Source: Flavobacteriales bacterium (GTDB lineage Bacteria; Bacteroidota; Bacteroidia; Flavobacteriales_F; PHOS-HE28). Taken from it: 64,000 nucleotides of DNA. Below, piece by piece: positions 40,426 through 52,015 of the stretch. Numbering within the stretch: position 1 is the stretch's first letter; each line of letters opens with the position of its first letter. The notes beneath the pieces are model-generated. The model worked only from the letters and a program-made list of their open reading frames with translations, did not search any database and was not told the DNA's origin. The DNA lies in assembly GCA_016713865.1 (NCBI GenBank), contig JADJOG010000016.1, positions 11,605 through 75,604 of the forward strand. Direction: 5' to 3'. The translations under genes were made by a program, and so were the position numbers.

Positions 40426-42734
40426 ATGAAGCGCTTCCTGCTTTTGCCCGCGTTGCTGGCCATGTTCCAGCTGCAGGCCCAACAGATCGAGAGTACCGCT
40501 ACTGGGTCAATGATGATCCCTCTGGCGTGACCGTCTCGGGCATCGGACCGAATGTGCAGGTGAACCTTCTGAGCGACCTGGTGCTGCCCGCGCTCACCAA
40601 GGATTACAACACGGTCACGATCCAATTCAAGGATACGAACGATGTGTACAGCGTGCCGGTCTCACGGATCTTCACGCGGAATACAGGTGATGTGGTCGGG
40701 TATGAATACTGGATCGATGACGATATTGCGAACCGCGTAGTCTGAGCATTTTCCGCCGGAACGGCCGTGAACCTGGGGAGCAATATCCCTCTGTGTCTCA
40801 CAGCAGGCACGCACGTGTTCGCGATCCGCTTTGCGAGTGAGAGCGGCACCTGGTCCGTTCCGGTCACACGGCAATTCACCTCGACCGCATCACTTGATAC
40901 CGATGGTGATGGACTGTGCGACGCGCTCGACCCCTGCCCGCTCCTTGCGAACCTGGTGCCCGGCAATTCTTGCGATGATGGCAGTGCGAGCACGTTCAAC
41001 GACATGGTTACAGTGAACTGCATCTGCGCCGGAACATTGCTGAATGAGGATTGTGAAGGGAATCCTGGTGGACCTGCCCAGCCCGGAACTAGTTGCGACG
41101 ATGGCGACGATTGCACCGTGAATGACGTGTACGATTCGAACTGCGATTGCGCAGGAACCTTCGCTGACGCCGATGACGATGGCACCTGCGATGCAGAAGA
41201 CGAGTGCCCTGGCGGACCAGAGCCCGGAACAGCATGCGATGACGGGAACAACCTGACCGTAGACGATGAAATCCAATCCAATTGCTCATGCATCGGCACG
41301 CCTACAAGCAGCTGCACCACTGACATCGATTTCGTGTACCAAGCCGACGGCAATGACGACTTCAATTGGGCCATCTATCAGCAAAGCACCAATCTACTCA
41401 TGCAATTCGGAGGGGGGGCGTTGATCGGCAGCGGCTCACAAGGTTCATGCTTGCCCGATGGCTGCTTCTACCTCGTGGTTACCGATGATGGCGGCGACGG
41501 TATCGTTGGCGGCGGCTACATCCTGAAGATCAACAGCGCCCAGCGCCCGATCGATAACCGCTACGATGAGTTCGCACGAGGTGGCTTCACCAGCGGCCAA
41601 ATCAGCCAGATCGCTGGTGGCGAAGGCTTCTGCCTGCCCATCGGCACGGACCGCCTGATCACATCCGCGTGCGATCGCCACGATTGGCGCACCACCTGCA
41701 CGCCGGAGTACGTAGTGGCCAATGACAACCCAGCCGTGGGCAACTTCAGCAACTCGCTTGCCGACAACGACAATGGCTACCAGATGTGGTGGTACAACCC
41801 CAACGGCGGCTACAGCTACAAGCGCATCCAGAAGCGCAACGTGAACAACGGCCTCAGCTCCGCGAACCGTGCCACCAGCTTCCGGATCAACACCGCCACC
41901 TCGAACCCATCGGCACCGTGGGCGGCCATCAACCACCTGCAGGATGGCGTGCTCTACAACGTGAAGGTGCGCGGCATCGTGAACAACGTGCCCCAGAATT
42001 GGGGACCTGCCTGCCGCTTCATGATCAACAACGCCGAGGCCAACTGCCCGCGCACGAAGCTGTACAACCAGTCGAATGCCCAGTTCCTGAGCTGCGGCGT
42101 GACCAAGGCGATCGCGAGCAACGTTTACGTGTATGCCAACCCGGTGCGTCGCCTGCAGCCTGGCTGCTCGGCTTACCTGAATGCCAACCGCTACCAGTTC
42201 CGCTTCCGCATCCCGACCGAGAGCTTCGAACTGATCAAGACCAGCGCCACCGGCCAATACCTGGTGAACACAGTTGGCTTGTCCTGCGGCAAGACCTACG
42301 AGGTGGATGTGCGCGCGAGCTTCGATAATGGCGCTACCTGGTGCCACACCGGCAGCCTCTGGGGCGATGTGTGCCTGTTGAGCACCCCGAACTGCGTGCA
42401 GGGCGGCGGCAACCAGAACATCATCTTGAACGGAGCCGGTCACTCCGAACTGCGAGGCACGAAGCAGGAAGGACTTTCCCTGTATCCCAATCCGAATGCA
42501 GGCAACGAACTCTTCGTGAACCTCACGGGAGTCGATGCCTCGATCGAGACGGTGAGCGTTGACATCTACGATGCCTTCGGTAAGCGCGTGAGCGCCCGTA
42601 CGATCGCAGTGAACGGCGAAGGCTTCGTGAACACGATCATGCAGCTCAACGGCGAACTCGCCGCTGGCCTCTACACAGTGAGCATCACCGCTGGCGAGCA
42701 ACAGTTCACCGAGCGACTCGTAGTGCAGCCATAG
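40426..42734 (+). CDS. T9SS cargo: YWxDDD repeat plus Cys-rich module (cassette 2, gene B), frameshift and in-frame stop
   Basis: About 770 aa. The signal peptide MKRFLLLPALLAMFQLQAQ is intact, then one base is missing near 40490. The repeats YRYWVNDDPSGV and GYEYWIDDDIA match the gene at 38334. TGA at 40742-40744 lies in frame with the alignment to that paralogue kept on both sides, so it looks like a point change. Next come TSP3-like Asp-rich steps (DTDGDGLCDALDPC), Cys-rich CDDG/CxCAG repeats, the Cys-rich module ending NNAEANCPRTKLY/ASFDNGATWC, and a type A sorting domain (LYPNPNAGNELFVNL). The module is about 99% identical to DNA at 50088-51000. Confidence 0.7.
41508..42420 (+). repeat. 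Near-identical 913-bp block, copy 1
   Basis: Aligns without gaps to 50088-51000 at a constant offset of 8,580 bp, with about nine differences counted by eye. It encodes most of the shared Cys-rich module. Flanking sequence is clearly less similar. Confidence 0.85.
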
Positions 42735-42755
42735 CCTTGAACCATTCGCAAAGGG

Positions 42756-42789
42756 GAGGCCCTGATAGCCATGTGGTTATCGGGGCCTC
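42756..42789 (+). terminator. Intrinsic terminator-like hairpin
   Basis: A 12-bp stem (GAGGCCCTGATA with TATCGGGGCCTC, one G-U pair) and a 10-nt loop, 22 nt after the stop, followed by TCTGTTTG. Confidence 0.7.
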
Positions 42790-43064
42790 TCTGTTTGTGG
42801 GGTGGGAGCGACAAGCCTTATTGAGCGAACTGGGCATCACGCAAATCTCATCTTGCTGATGATCTCCTTTACCTCAATTCAAGGGTAGGTGGCAGGGCAA
42901 TACGATTGCCGATCCTGTCCTTCCATTCGCCGATCCGATGCGCCGTTCCATGGCCTGCTGGCGCTTGCCCATGCTCTTCGGTTATGTTTGCGAGGCTGAA
43001 CCCCGGCAGCAAAATGCAATCTTCTAGCAACCAAGGGTTTCCCTGTGCGTCTAAGTCAGTACGA
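42790..43064 (+). promoter_or_regulatory. Intergenic region with -7 element
   Basis: No gene is seen in this stretch. TATGTTTG at 42983-42990 matches TAnnTTTG and is the best promoter for the gene at 43065, with a leader of about 70 nt. A TTG at 42965 is only 15 nt away, closer than usual. Confidence 0.4.
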
Positions 43065-45599
43065 ATGCAGCTGCGCAGGTGCTTCACTGGTTTCGTCTTC
43101 CTCCTGGCTCTACTGGGTGCGAAGGAGTCTCTTGGCCAGTATTCACTCGGCGACTACGGTTCGTGGACATCTGGTCCTTGGAACACCCTTTCGACATGGC
43201 GGGTGTATGACGGTGTAAGCTGGGCCAGTTCCTCTGCTGCTGTTGCCGTACCTAATGCGAATAACCGCGTTTGGATTCTCGCGGGCACCACGGTTACTGC
43301 TGCGTTCGGCAGCACCTACCACTGCGCAGAGCTCTTTATTGAAGCCACTGCGCGCTTGTACAATGCCAACAGTGGGGGCACGAACCTCAGTTACGTTCAT
43401 ATTTATGGGGTGGCGCCTGCCCATACCGGGCAGATCGTGTGGAGGGCAACTTGGGCAATGGTGCCACCTTGGATGGCATCAGCCTTGGAATCAATGGTGC
43501 GAACATCACCATGTTCGGGAGCGGTAGCGCGAACGCATCCCGTATCCGGAAGGAATTCGTGACTCATCCGATAAGCGGGGCTTCTTTGGCCACCACGAAT
43601 TTCACGATCGGAATGAATGTGACGCTGCGGTTCAGTAGTGGTTCCAATACCATGCTTTACAATGGCTGCACCGCGACGAGCACCTTCAATACGACTGTTG
43701 CAGCCGGTACTACGCTCACATTAGCTGGCGCTGCTGGAACAGGGAACATCGCGATTGATGGATTGGATGGCGCCGGCGGTTTCGCGGCTGGCGGCTCATT
43801 GACCGTGAACGGCAACGTCATCATTCCAGGGATTCTGCATGCCACTACGAACAATGTCCTTGGTAACCCAACGTGCTCCATTGTCATCAACAATGGCGGC
43901 TACGTGCGCACCTCACAGGTGAATGCAGCGGGCTCTGGCACCGCTCTGCACTCCTTCAGTGTGTTGTTCGGAGGCCATTTGGAGATTACAGGTACGCCCG
44001 TGGCTTGGACCAACTACCTCACGAACGAATAACACGTACAATATTGCTGCGGGCAGTCAGACCACCTACTCTGGCGCAGGCGGGCAGGATGTGCGCAACG
44101 TGACCGGTGGCTACGGCAATCTCCGATTCACCGGAACAGGGACTAAGCTGCTCTATGGTACCACGATAGCCAAAGGCAACTGGGTGATCGATAACGTGAG
44201 CGGCACCCCAGTCGTGAATGTTTCCGCTTCGAATTTCCAAGTGACCGTGCAGGGCAATTGGACCAATTACAATCAGAGCGGATTCGTTGAGGGATCGGTT
44301 TGGTGCTCTTCAACGGCACAACCGGAACACAAACGATCACCACTACTGGTGGCGAGCAGTTTTATGGCTGGACGATCAAGAAATCGCTGGCACAACCGCT
44401 GGTGATGCTAGGGAAGCAATGTGCAAGTGGCCAATCAGCTCCAACTCAATGGCACTGGTGCGATCATCGATCTGAATGCGCGTTTGCTCACTGTCCTGAA
44501 CCAGAATTCGAATGCGATCTTCACAACCAACATCGCAGGTTTCGGGACGGCGCGCCATATCCGCAGTGAGCGTACCGATAACCAGAGCCGTGTTCGATGG
44601 GATATCGCAGGGAACCTGGGCGCTCATCTGGTGCCATTCGGAACCACGACGAACTATATGCCTTTCACGTTCAACCTGCTGAGCGGGAATGCGGGCAGCG
44701 TGACCATGGCCACCTATGGCACGCCACCAGACAACCTTCCTTGGCCGACAACCCCGACCTTGGTCACTTCACTGGGCAGTCAGTACAATCTGCTCTTGCC
44801 TGATAACCGCGACGCCACCGTTGATCGCTTCTGGCAGGTTGATGTGACCGGGACTCCAACCGCACAACTCACCTTCACCTACGCGCCAAGCGAATTGCCT
44901 GTGGCGCCATACGATGATCCTTTCTCACTCTTGGCGCAGCGCTGGAATGTGTCCGGCCAGTTGTGGGAGACCCAGCTAGCCGGTTCAGCTGCGGCTTATT
45001 ACGGTATAGCCGATGCGGTCTCAGCATTCGGCCCTTTCACCTCGAGCAATATCCTCAGTCCGCTGCCCATCGAATTGCTGCATTTCACGGCACGGCCCGT
45101 TCAGAACCGTGTCCGCTTGGATTGGGCAACGGCCTCGGAGCGCGAGAACGACTACTTCACCGTGCTGCGCAGCCGCGACGGCATCCGCTACGAAGAAGTC
45201 GCCCAAGTAGATGGAGCCGGGAACAGCAGCAGCGCCATTGGTTATGAGGCGTATGACCCTTCGCCCTATTCCGGGGTGTCCTTCTACAAGCTGCGCCAGA
45301 CCGATTCGGATGGAGCACGGAAGGAGAGCGATGCGGTGCAGGTGCGGTTCGAAGGGGACTTGGGAACCACCTATGTGTTCCCAAACCCGGCAGTGAGCGT
45401 GCTGCACGTAGCTGGGATGGGAGAGGACGAGGCTGAATTGACGCTCACCGACGCTACAGGGCGTGTGATTGGGCGCTATCGGAAAGCAGCTGATACCGAC
45501 CGGACGGAGCTTCCGGTTGCCGATTTGCCTGCGGGCATCTACACCTTGAGCATCGCGACCGATGCTGGGCGGGAGGCCCTGCGCTTCGTGCGCCAGTGA
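43065..45599 (+). CDS. Large T9SS cargo protein, paralogue of the gene at 19913; about four frameshifts
   Basis: About 844 aa. The ATG at 43065 gives a compact signal peptide (MQLRRCFTGFVFLLALLG, ending near ESLGQ); an ATG at 43014 is the alternative. The mature opening YSLGDYGSWTSGPWNTLSTW, the N/T/G-rich beta region, VNxASNFQVTVQGNW, SERTDNQSRVRW, LVPFGTT and DNRDATVDRFWQVDVTG all match the gene at 19913. The C-terminus has ATASERENDYFTVLRS and a type A sorting domain (YVFPNPAVSVLHVAG ending ALRFVRQ). Frames change near 43410, 44025, 44295 and 44412. Probably a surface-exposed structural protein. Confidence 0.75.
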
Positions 45600-45718
45600 G
45601 GTTGATCTGAAGTTTTCAACAAGGTTGCCTTCGGGTGCTTGCCGGTTGGCCGGATCGGGGGAGATTCGTGACCCGCCAGAAAGCGGTTTCACGCTCGAGC
45701 TTGCCTTAACCCCACGAC

Positions 45719-48700
45719 ATGAAAAACACATTGAACTTCACCCGTACCTGCTTCGGCATCGCAACCCTTCTCTGCCTTCTGGCGGCGAATGGGGTGAGTG
45801 CCCAGCTTTTCACGCAAGCCTTTACCGGCGCAAGCAGCTGTCCAACTCCGGGCAATACGGCCATTCCGTTGAGTGGTGCAACGGTATCCGCATTCACGCG
45901 GAATACGATCACTTGCACTGCCGCTGGGAATGTGCTGAACAGCACAACGCTGAATGTCACTGCTTCGCGCAACGACAACAGCTATATCGAGTTCAACATC
46001 ACTGCGGATGGCTCTCGCGCGCTGAACCTCACGTCTTTGTCGTTCTTCCGGCAGGCCAGCGCAACCGCTCCGAATTCGTTGATCGTGTCCTACAGTACGG
46101 ATCCGGTTCCGGCCAATTTCAATTCGACCAGGGTTGATATGGCTGTGAGCACCAATCCGACCAGCGGCACAACGCTCACTTGGACCTTCCCTTCACCCAT
46201 CATCACCGGCCTTGGTGGCATGGTCACCTTCCGGTTCTACCCGTTCGGAACAACGCGCGCCGATGGTGGCTCACCCGCTGTAGCCACAGGGACATTCCGG
46301 TTGGATGATGCGGCTCTTTCGGCGCGATCACGCCCGCAATCGTGGTAGATATGACAGGCTTCAGCGGAGCATTCCCGAATACTCAGGTTGGCGATCATAG
46401 CGCGAGCTCATCATTCACTGCCCAAGGCATCGGGCTCGCCAATGATTTGATCGTTACCCCGCCAGCAGGCTTCACCATTCGCACGGGTGTTGCCGCATTC
46501 TCCACCTCCTCCATCAACCTTGGCAGCGGGAATGTCGGGGCCACCACCATTGATGTGCGCTTCAGCCCGCTGGCTGCGATTCCCTACAGCGATAACGTTA
46601 CCTGCTCAAGCACTGGCGCTACCAGCCAATTGGTGCCGGTTAGCGGTGTTGGCGTCGCCGCCATCGCACCAACCAAACTTGCATTCACCAGCATCAACGG
46701 TGGCGGCAACGTGATCGAGGCCACGCCATTCAGTGTTACCGTTCAGGCGCAGGACGATGACAGCAATCCGCAGGATGTGATGGCCAATACCGATGTGCTG
46801 ATCTCGCTCGACGCTGGTTTCAACACGTTGAGCGGGACTCTCACGGGAACCATTCTCGCGGGCACGAACTCCGTGGTGATAACCGGCCTTGAGTATGATG
46901 TTGCCGAAACGGATCTGGTGCTCCGTGCCGAAGTCACGGCTGGCGATGCGCTCGCGGCTGGCTTGAGTTCTACCTTCAATGTTCTTGGCGCCGCTCTAGG
47001 ATCGACGTTCGCGAACATGCCGGTCTCGGGCCTTACGAATCAGGTCGTCGGTGCATTCAATGTGGAAGCATTGCGTGGCGATGCCACCGTGGCCACCGAA
47101 TTCGCGGGCTCGATCACCATCAGCGTGCTCAGCGGCCCGGGCAACATCAGTGGAACGCTCACGCAAAGCGCCGTGAATGGTTCGGCCACCTTCAACGACA
47201 TCAGTTTCGATGCGCCGGGCAGCTATATCCTATCGGCGGCCGCGACAGCGCTCAATGGCGCCAATAGTCCTTCGCTGCCCATCACCGAACCCGCGGTGCT
47301 GAATGAGGTGATCCTCCCGCGCTACGCCGTGAATGGCGGTACAACAGGCACGCGGTTGCCATACGTGTGCCGTATGGAATTGCAGAACCTGGTGCCTGAT
47401 CGCACTTACAAGTACATCACGGGAGCAAGCACGAACCCGAGCTTGGGTTTCTCGACCTCGGCAGGCAATATGTATGCGATCAACAATGCCGCAGGTGCGT
47501 TTGGCCATATCGTTGGGCAGACCTCCGCGCGCAGTGTTGGCGCTATCGCGCTTGACAACGACGAATTCACGACGTCGAGCCGTTGCGGCGAATTCACCAC
47601 GGATGAGAATGGCAGCTACACGGGCTGGTTCAGCATGGTGCCGACGGGCAATGCCGAATTCAACGACGGCAATGAGGTGTACTTCTATGTCCAGTTGAAC
47701 AACGGATTCGGAGGCCTCTCGATCGCCAACTCGGTGCGCAGCTCGAACACCATTCGCATGATCATCCCAACGAGCAGCGCGCGAGCGGCTCGCGGGAACT
47801 CAAGCGCGGCTGCGGAGAACATGGTCTTCCTCTATGATAATGAAGCAGGCAGCGGACGGCCGATCTGGGGCACCTGGGCCGAGGATGATGGCATCACCAC
47901 CACTTACAGCACTTGGTACGGCCCCAATGTGGAAGGCCAGGCGGGTCGGTGGGGAGCTTACCTGCCCACGAACCTGCCCAATGGCGTCCGCCGCATTGAG
48001 CAGCGCAGCACAGCCACCGGCGCGATCGTGGATTGCTCAGGATTGAGTTCCACTGGCACCTGGACTGGCGCAGGCAGCACGGTGAACCCGACATCCGGCA
48101 CCACGCCCATCGTGTTCACCACCGGCGATGCCAACTTCGATGCGCCCACGACGTGGTATGCCGATGCCGATGCCGATGGCTTGGGCGATCCGAACGATAC
48201 GCAAGAAGCCTGTACACAGCCCGAGGGTTATGTGGCCGTGGCCGGCGACGATTGTCCTGAAGAAACCGGTACGATCGGGTCACCATGCAACGACGGTGAT
48301 AGCGGTACCATCAACGATGTGCTGCAGAACGATTGCACCTGCGCTGGTCAAGCTGTCGATTGCGAAGGCACGCCTGAAGGCCCTGCATTGCCCGGCACGC
48401 CTTGCAACGATGAGAATCCAGCCACCGGCAACGACACCTGGAACAACCAATGCCAGTGCGTTGGCCAGTTGATCGATTGCTTGGGTGTGCCCGGAGGAAG
48501 CGCTCTGGTAGGTACCCCATGCAATGATGGCAATGCCAACACAGGCAACGATACCTGGCAAGTCGGCTGCAATTGTGTTGGCCAAGCCTTGGATTGCCTC
48601 GGCGTACCGGGCGGATCAGCCATTCCCGGTTCTGCTTGCAACGATGGACAGGCCAATACCATCAACGACACCTACCAGCCCAATTGCTCTTGTATTGGAA

Positions 48701-51284
48701 CGCCGGTGACTTTCACCGCTGGGAACATCGTGGTGCTTCAGGCAGGCGACGGCAACGGATCGCTCGTCAATACGGGCAATCCCGTTGTGCTGCGCGAATT
48801 CACCTCGGCTGGCGCCAGCACGGTCGATATCCCTGTGCCTTCTTCTGGCTCCACACCATTGGTCGTGAGCGGCACGGCCACCACGGAAGGCTTGCTCTCG
48901 CGATCAGCTGATAAAGCCAAGCTCGTGTTTAGCGGTTATGCACAAGTACTGCCCGGCGCGAGCAATCTCAGCGGGAGCACTTCAGCTGCGGTGAATCGCG
49001 CGATAGGAACCGTGGATAACGGTGCGAGCTTCATCCGTGAAGTCACAAGTGCGACCGCGTTCAGCGGAAACAGCATCAGGGGCGCGGCCAGCCAAGGCAC
49101 CGATTTCTGGAGTGCTGGCCCCATCACTGGCATCCTGTACTTCGGACCAGGCACTCCCGCCACCGTGAGCACCACCGTCACGAATACCCGCGCGATGGAA
49201 GTGCATAACGGCCAGCTCTATTTCAGCACCGGTTCTGGCACCAACCGTGGTGTATGGGCCGTTGGAACAGGTCTCCCGACCGGTTCAGGGAATACCAGCA
49301 CCGTTGTGGTGAACACTGGTGGCGCCGCCAGCTCGTACGAGTTCTCCTTCAACCCTGCAACCACCATCTGCTACATCGCCGACGACCGTGCTTTCGCCAG
49401 TGGTGGTGGCGTGCAGCGCTGGGATCTGATTTCAGGAGTGTGGACACTGAGCTACACGCTGGGCGTTGGCGGAACTCAAGGTGCAAGGGGTCTTGAAGTT
49501 GATTTCAGTGGATCGAACCCGGTTATTTATGCGACAACGTCCGAGGTATCGGCGAACCGCCTGGTGCGGATCGTGGACACCTGTGCGGGCAGCACGCCTA
49601 GCACCATTGCAACAGCTGCCGCGAATACGGTGTTCAGGGGCGTTGCCTTCGCGCCCGAGGTCCCATGTGTTGCCGATACGGATGGCGACGGCGTCTGCGA
49701 CGATGTTGACAACTGCGTTGATGTTGCGAACCCCAGCCAGGCGGATGGCGATAGCGACGGCGACGGTGATGCCTGCGACGTATGCCCCACGGTAACCAAC
49801 GGTGCCCTGGTGATCCTTGCGACGATGTCAACAATAACACCGTGCTCGATGTGCTCGGGGCTAGCCCCGCCTGCGGTTGCGCTGGCGTGCCGTGTACCAC
49901 CGACATCGACTTCCTCTACCAGTCGGACAACACCGGCAACCTTACTTGGGACCTGTACGAGCAAGGCACCAATATTCTGGTGCAGAGCAATGGCGGTGCG
50001 TTGTTGGGCAGCGGCTCACAGGGCACGTGCTTGCCCGATGGCTGCTTCTATCTCGTGGTTACGGATGATGGCGGCGCCGGAATCCTGGGCGGCGGCTACA
50101 TCCTGAAGATCAACAGCGCCCAGCGCCTGATCGACAACCGCTACGATGAGTTCGCACGTGGTGGCTTCATCAGCGGCCAAATCAGCCAGATCGCTGGTGG
50201 CGAAGGCTTCTGCCTGCCCATCGGCACGGACCGCCTGATCACATCCGCGTGCGATCGCCACGATTGGCGCACCACCTGCACGCCGGAGTACGTAGTGGCC
50301 AATGACAACCCAGCCGTGGGCAACTTCAGCAACACGCTTGCCGACAACGACAATGGCTACCAGATGTGGTGGTACAACCCCAACGGCGGCTACAGCTACA
50401 AGCGCATCCAGAAGCGCAACGTGAACAACGGCCTCAGCTCCGCGAACCGTGCCACCAGCTTCCGGATCAACACCGCCACCTCGAACCCATCGGCACCGTG
50501 GGCGGCCATCAACCACCTGCAGGATGGCGTGCTCTACAACGTGAAGGTGCGCGGCATCGTGAACAACGTGCCCCAGAGTTGGGGACCTGCCTGCCGCTTC
50601 ATGATCAACAACGCCGAGGCCACCTGCCCGCGCACGAAGCTGTACAACCAGTCGAATGCCCAGTTCCTGAGCTGCGGCGTGACCAAGGCGATCGCGAGCA
50701 ACGTTTACGTGTATGCCAACCCGGTGCGTCGCCTGCAGCCTGGCTGCTCGGCTTACCTGAATGCCAACCGCTACCAGTTCCGCTTCCGCATCCCGACCGA
50801 GAGCTTCGAACTGATCAAGACCAGCGCCACCGGCCAATACCTGGTGAACACAGTTGGCTTGTCCTGCGGCAAGACCTACGAGGTGGATGTGCGCGCGAGC
50901 TTCGATAATGGCGCTACCTGGTGCCACACCGGCAGTCTCTGGGGCGATGTGTGCCTGTTGAGCACCCCGAACTGCGTGCAGGGCGGCGGTAACCAGAACA
51001 TGGCCCTGGAAGGCGGCGCGAGCGAGCTTCGCATGTACCCGAACCCGAACCGTGGCGATCAGCTCTTCGTGAACCTCACGGGAGTCGATGCCTCGATCGA
51101 GACGGTGAGCGTTGACATCTACGATGCCTTCGGCAAGCGCGTGATCGCACGCACGATCGCGACCCAGGATGGCCTCGTGAACACCATCATGCAGCTTAAC
51201 GGCGAACTCGCCGCTGGCCTCTACACGGTGAGCATCACCGCTGGCGAGCAGCAGTTCACCGAGCGACTCGTGGTGCAGCCCTAA
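45719..51284 (+). CDS. Giant T9SS cargo protein with TSP3, Cys-rich tandem repeats and shared C-terminal module
   Basis: About 1,855 aa. The signal peptide MKNTLNFTRTCFGIATLLCL ends near GVSAQ. In order: a beta-sandwich region, a choice-of-anchor-like segment after the frame switch near 46325, the Ig-like block FTSINGGGNVIEATPFSV also found in the gene at 22563, four 39-residue Cys-rich repeats (48286-48710), a propeller-like region (RAMEVHNGQLYFSTGSG), a TSP3-like Asp-rich repeat (DTDGDGVCDDVDNC), the shared Cys-rich module, and a type A sorting domain (MYPNPNRGDQLFVNL). A second frame switch lies near 49800. Likely a large calcium-stabilised surface protein; no catalytic site recognised. 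Confidence 0.75.
48286..48710 (+). repeat. Four tandem 117-bp (39-aa) Cys-rich repeats
   Basis: Units begin at 48286, 48403, 48520 and 48637, exactly 117 bp apart; the last is incomplete. Each encodes CND-x-x-x-x-T-x-ND, CxC-x-GQ and DCLGVPGG-like steps, with conserved Cys spacing. Confidence 0.8.
50088..51000 (+). repeat. Near-identical 913-bp block, copy 2
   Basis: Partner of 41508-42420. The high identity stops at 51000, then resumes more loosely from about 51060 in the sorting domain. Confidence 0.85.
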
Positions 51285-51305
51285 GGCACACCCCCTCAGA
51301 ATGCG

Positions 51306-51340
51306 AAGGCCCCACGCGAAAGCGAGGGGCCTTTGTCTTT
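51306..51340 (+). terminator. Intrinsic terminator
   Basis: Stem AAGGCCCCACGC with GCGAGGGGCCTT (one mismatch), GAAA tetraloop, followed by the T-rich TTGTCTTTT. It ends the cargo gene. Confidence 0.8.
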
Positions 51341-51380
51341 TGCGACCTTCGCAGCACCTGCTATACGCGGGCTAAAACAC

Positions 51381-51962
51381 ATGCTCGGACTCCAACTCCC
51401 CACCGACCCGCGCTGGGCGGACCTCGTGAAACAGGATTTGCGCGCGCTCCTCGTCGATCACGCCTGGTGCGAGCAGAAGGCCGCGAGCAATGCCATCAGC
51501 ATGATCACGCGCTACCCGGAGAACAATGAGCTGGTGGCGGAGCTGATGCGCATCGCGCAGGAAGAGCTGGATCATTTCCGGCAAGTGGTCGAACGCATCC
51601 ACGCTCGGGGCTGGGAGCTCGGCCCTGAGCGCAAGGACAACTACGTGAACGAACTGATGGCATTCGTGCGTAAGGATGGCGATCGCGACGAGCGGCTGGT
51701 GGATCGCCTGCTCTTCAGCGCGATGATCGAGGCGCGCAGCTGCGAGCGCTTCAAGCTGCTCACGGAGGAATGCCCCGATGAGGAGCTTCGGACCTTCTAC
51801 CGCGATCTGATGGAGAGCGAGGCCGGGCATTACGCCACTTTCATCGGATTCGCGCGGCGTCACGGCGGCCGCGTTGATGTGGACCGCCGCTGGAAGGAAT
51901 TCCTCGCTTACGAAGCTGAGGTGGTGAGCCGCTATGGCACGGCGCCCACGATGCACGGATGA
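51381..51962 (+). CDS. miaE: tRNA-(ms2io6A)-hydroxylase
   Basis: 193 aa from the ATG at 51381 (MLGLQLPTDPRWADL); the longer reading adds non-family residues. A ferritin-like four-helix protein with HAWCEQKAASNAISMI, AQEELDHFRQV (ExxH metal pair), GPERKDNYVNEL, IEARSCERFKLL and ESEAGHYATFI, giving the Glu/His ligands of a di-iron centre. It hydroxylates the isopentenyl group of the modified adenosine at tRNA position 37, using O2. It stands between a terminator and a peptidase gene. Confidence 0.9.
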   Translation: MLGLQLPTDPRWADLVKQDLRALLVDHAWCEQKAASNAISMITRYPENNELVAELMRIAQEELDHFRQVVERIHARGWELGPERKDNYVNELMAFVRKDGDRDERLVDRLLFSAMIEARSCERFKLLTEECPDEELRTFYRDLMESEAGHYATFIGFARRHGGRVDVDRRWKEFLAYEAEVVSRYGTAPTMHG

Positions 51963-52015
51963 CCATCGGCTTGGTGGTCGCGATTGCGCATCTTCCCGCC
52001 CCATTCAGAACGACC

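Noticed and set aside
6842..40744. Reassignment of TGA to an amino acid
   Set aside because: TGA clearly ends many intact genes here (for example at 1656, 2693 and 3657), so the internal TGA codons are better explained as errors or mutations.
48286..48710. CRISPR-like array
   Set aside because: The repeat is a 117-bp coding period within one protein, without short palindromic repeats or unique spacers.
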